From: Acidobacteriaceae bacterium
GTDB taxonomy: Bacteria > Acidobacteriota > Terriglobia > Terriglobales > Acidobacteriaceae
Reading direction: 5' to 3'
DNA length: 64,000 bases
NCBI GenBank assembly: GCA_003156805.1
Contig: PMHV01000059.1
Coordinates: 353,203 to 417,202 of the forward strand
Shown here piece by piece: positions 63,508 through 64,000 of the stretch. A program made the position numbers and the translations under genes. The first letter of the stretch is position 1, and every line of letters begins with the position of its first letter. Under the pieces are notes generated by a model, which had not been told where the DNA came from, searched no databases, and saw nothing but the letters and a program-made list of their open reading frames with translations.

Positions 63508-64000
<493 letters not shown>

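Overview
The window is a chromosomal segment of a GC-rich, Gram-negative, aerobic bacterium. It most resembles an acidobacterium (Terriglobia/Koribacter-like). That assignment is an inference from gene families: a giant secreted BNR-repeat protein, TonB-type and POTRA proteins, a heme-copper oxidase operon with two subunit III genes, an ArsR/SRPBCC array, and intergenic REP-like hairpins including a CATCCTGAGCG-type motif. No rRNA, tRNA or CRISPR array was seen.

Layout. 1-9.2 kb holds housekeeping genes: the 3' part of dnaE, accA, a two-gene 2-oxoacid:ferredoxin oxidoreductase and ileS. 9.5-17.3 kb holds a TonB-like protein, murI, a four-gene iron uptake operon (FTR1 permease fused to DUF2318, two FtsX-type permeases, and an ABC ATPase fused to a DtxR-family metal sensor) preceded by a Fur/DtxR-like palindrome, and a SprT-like metalloprotease. 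17.4-23 kb holds uvrA followed by a TPR protein and two small secreted proteins. 23-28 kb is the cytochrome c oxidase operon (coxB-coxA-coxC-coxC2-coxD-small Cys protein). 28-31.5 kb is a 1.1-kilo-residue BNR/sortilin-like secreted protein.

31.7-41.3 kb is more variable. pdxS and pdxT, normally neighbours, are separated by about 3.7 kb containing three orphan genes and many hairpin repeats. A VapBC-like pair and a divergent ArsR-SRPBCC-metallothionein operon follow; one SRPBCC copy is frameshifted. 41.5-53.2 kb holds a putative lipoprotein and a scattered set for making putrescine from arginine: pyruvoyl arginine decarboxylase, agmatine deiminase and N-carbamoylputrescine amidase, plus a deoxyhypusine-synthase-like protein. 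Between them lie an AsmA-like protein, orphan membrane proteins, a STAS-membrane chimera and a BrnTA pair whose toxin is frameshifted. 53.6-64 kb holds a POTRA-only protein coupled to a LysR regulator, a glutathione peroxidase, isocitrate and malate dehydrogenases, a second PIN toxin-antitoxin pair, two cyclophilins and the 3' part of a membrane dipeptidase.

The most notable item is the iron operon, whose ATPase carries its own DtxR-type sensor and which sits behind a matching operator. Next are the arginine-to-putrescine set with a DHS-like protein lacking the usual catalytic lysine, and the repeat-rich insertion that splits pdxST. All family calls come from reading the translations; no database search was run.
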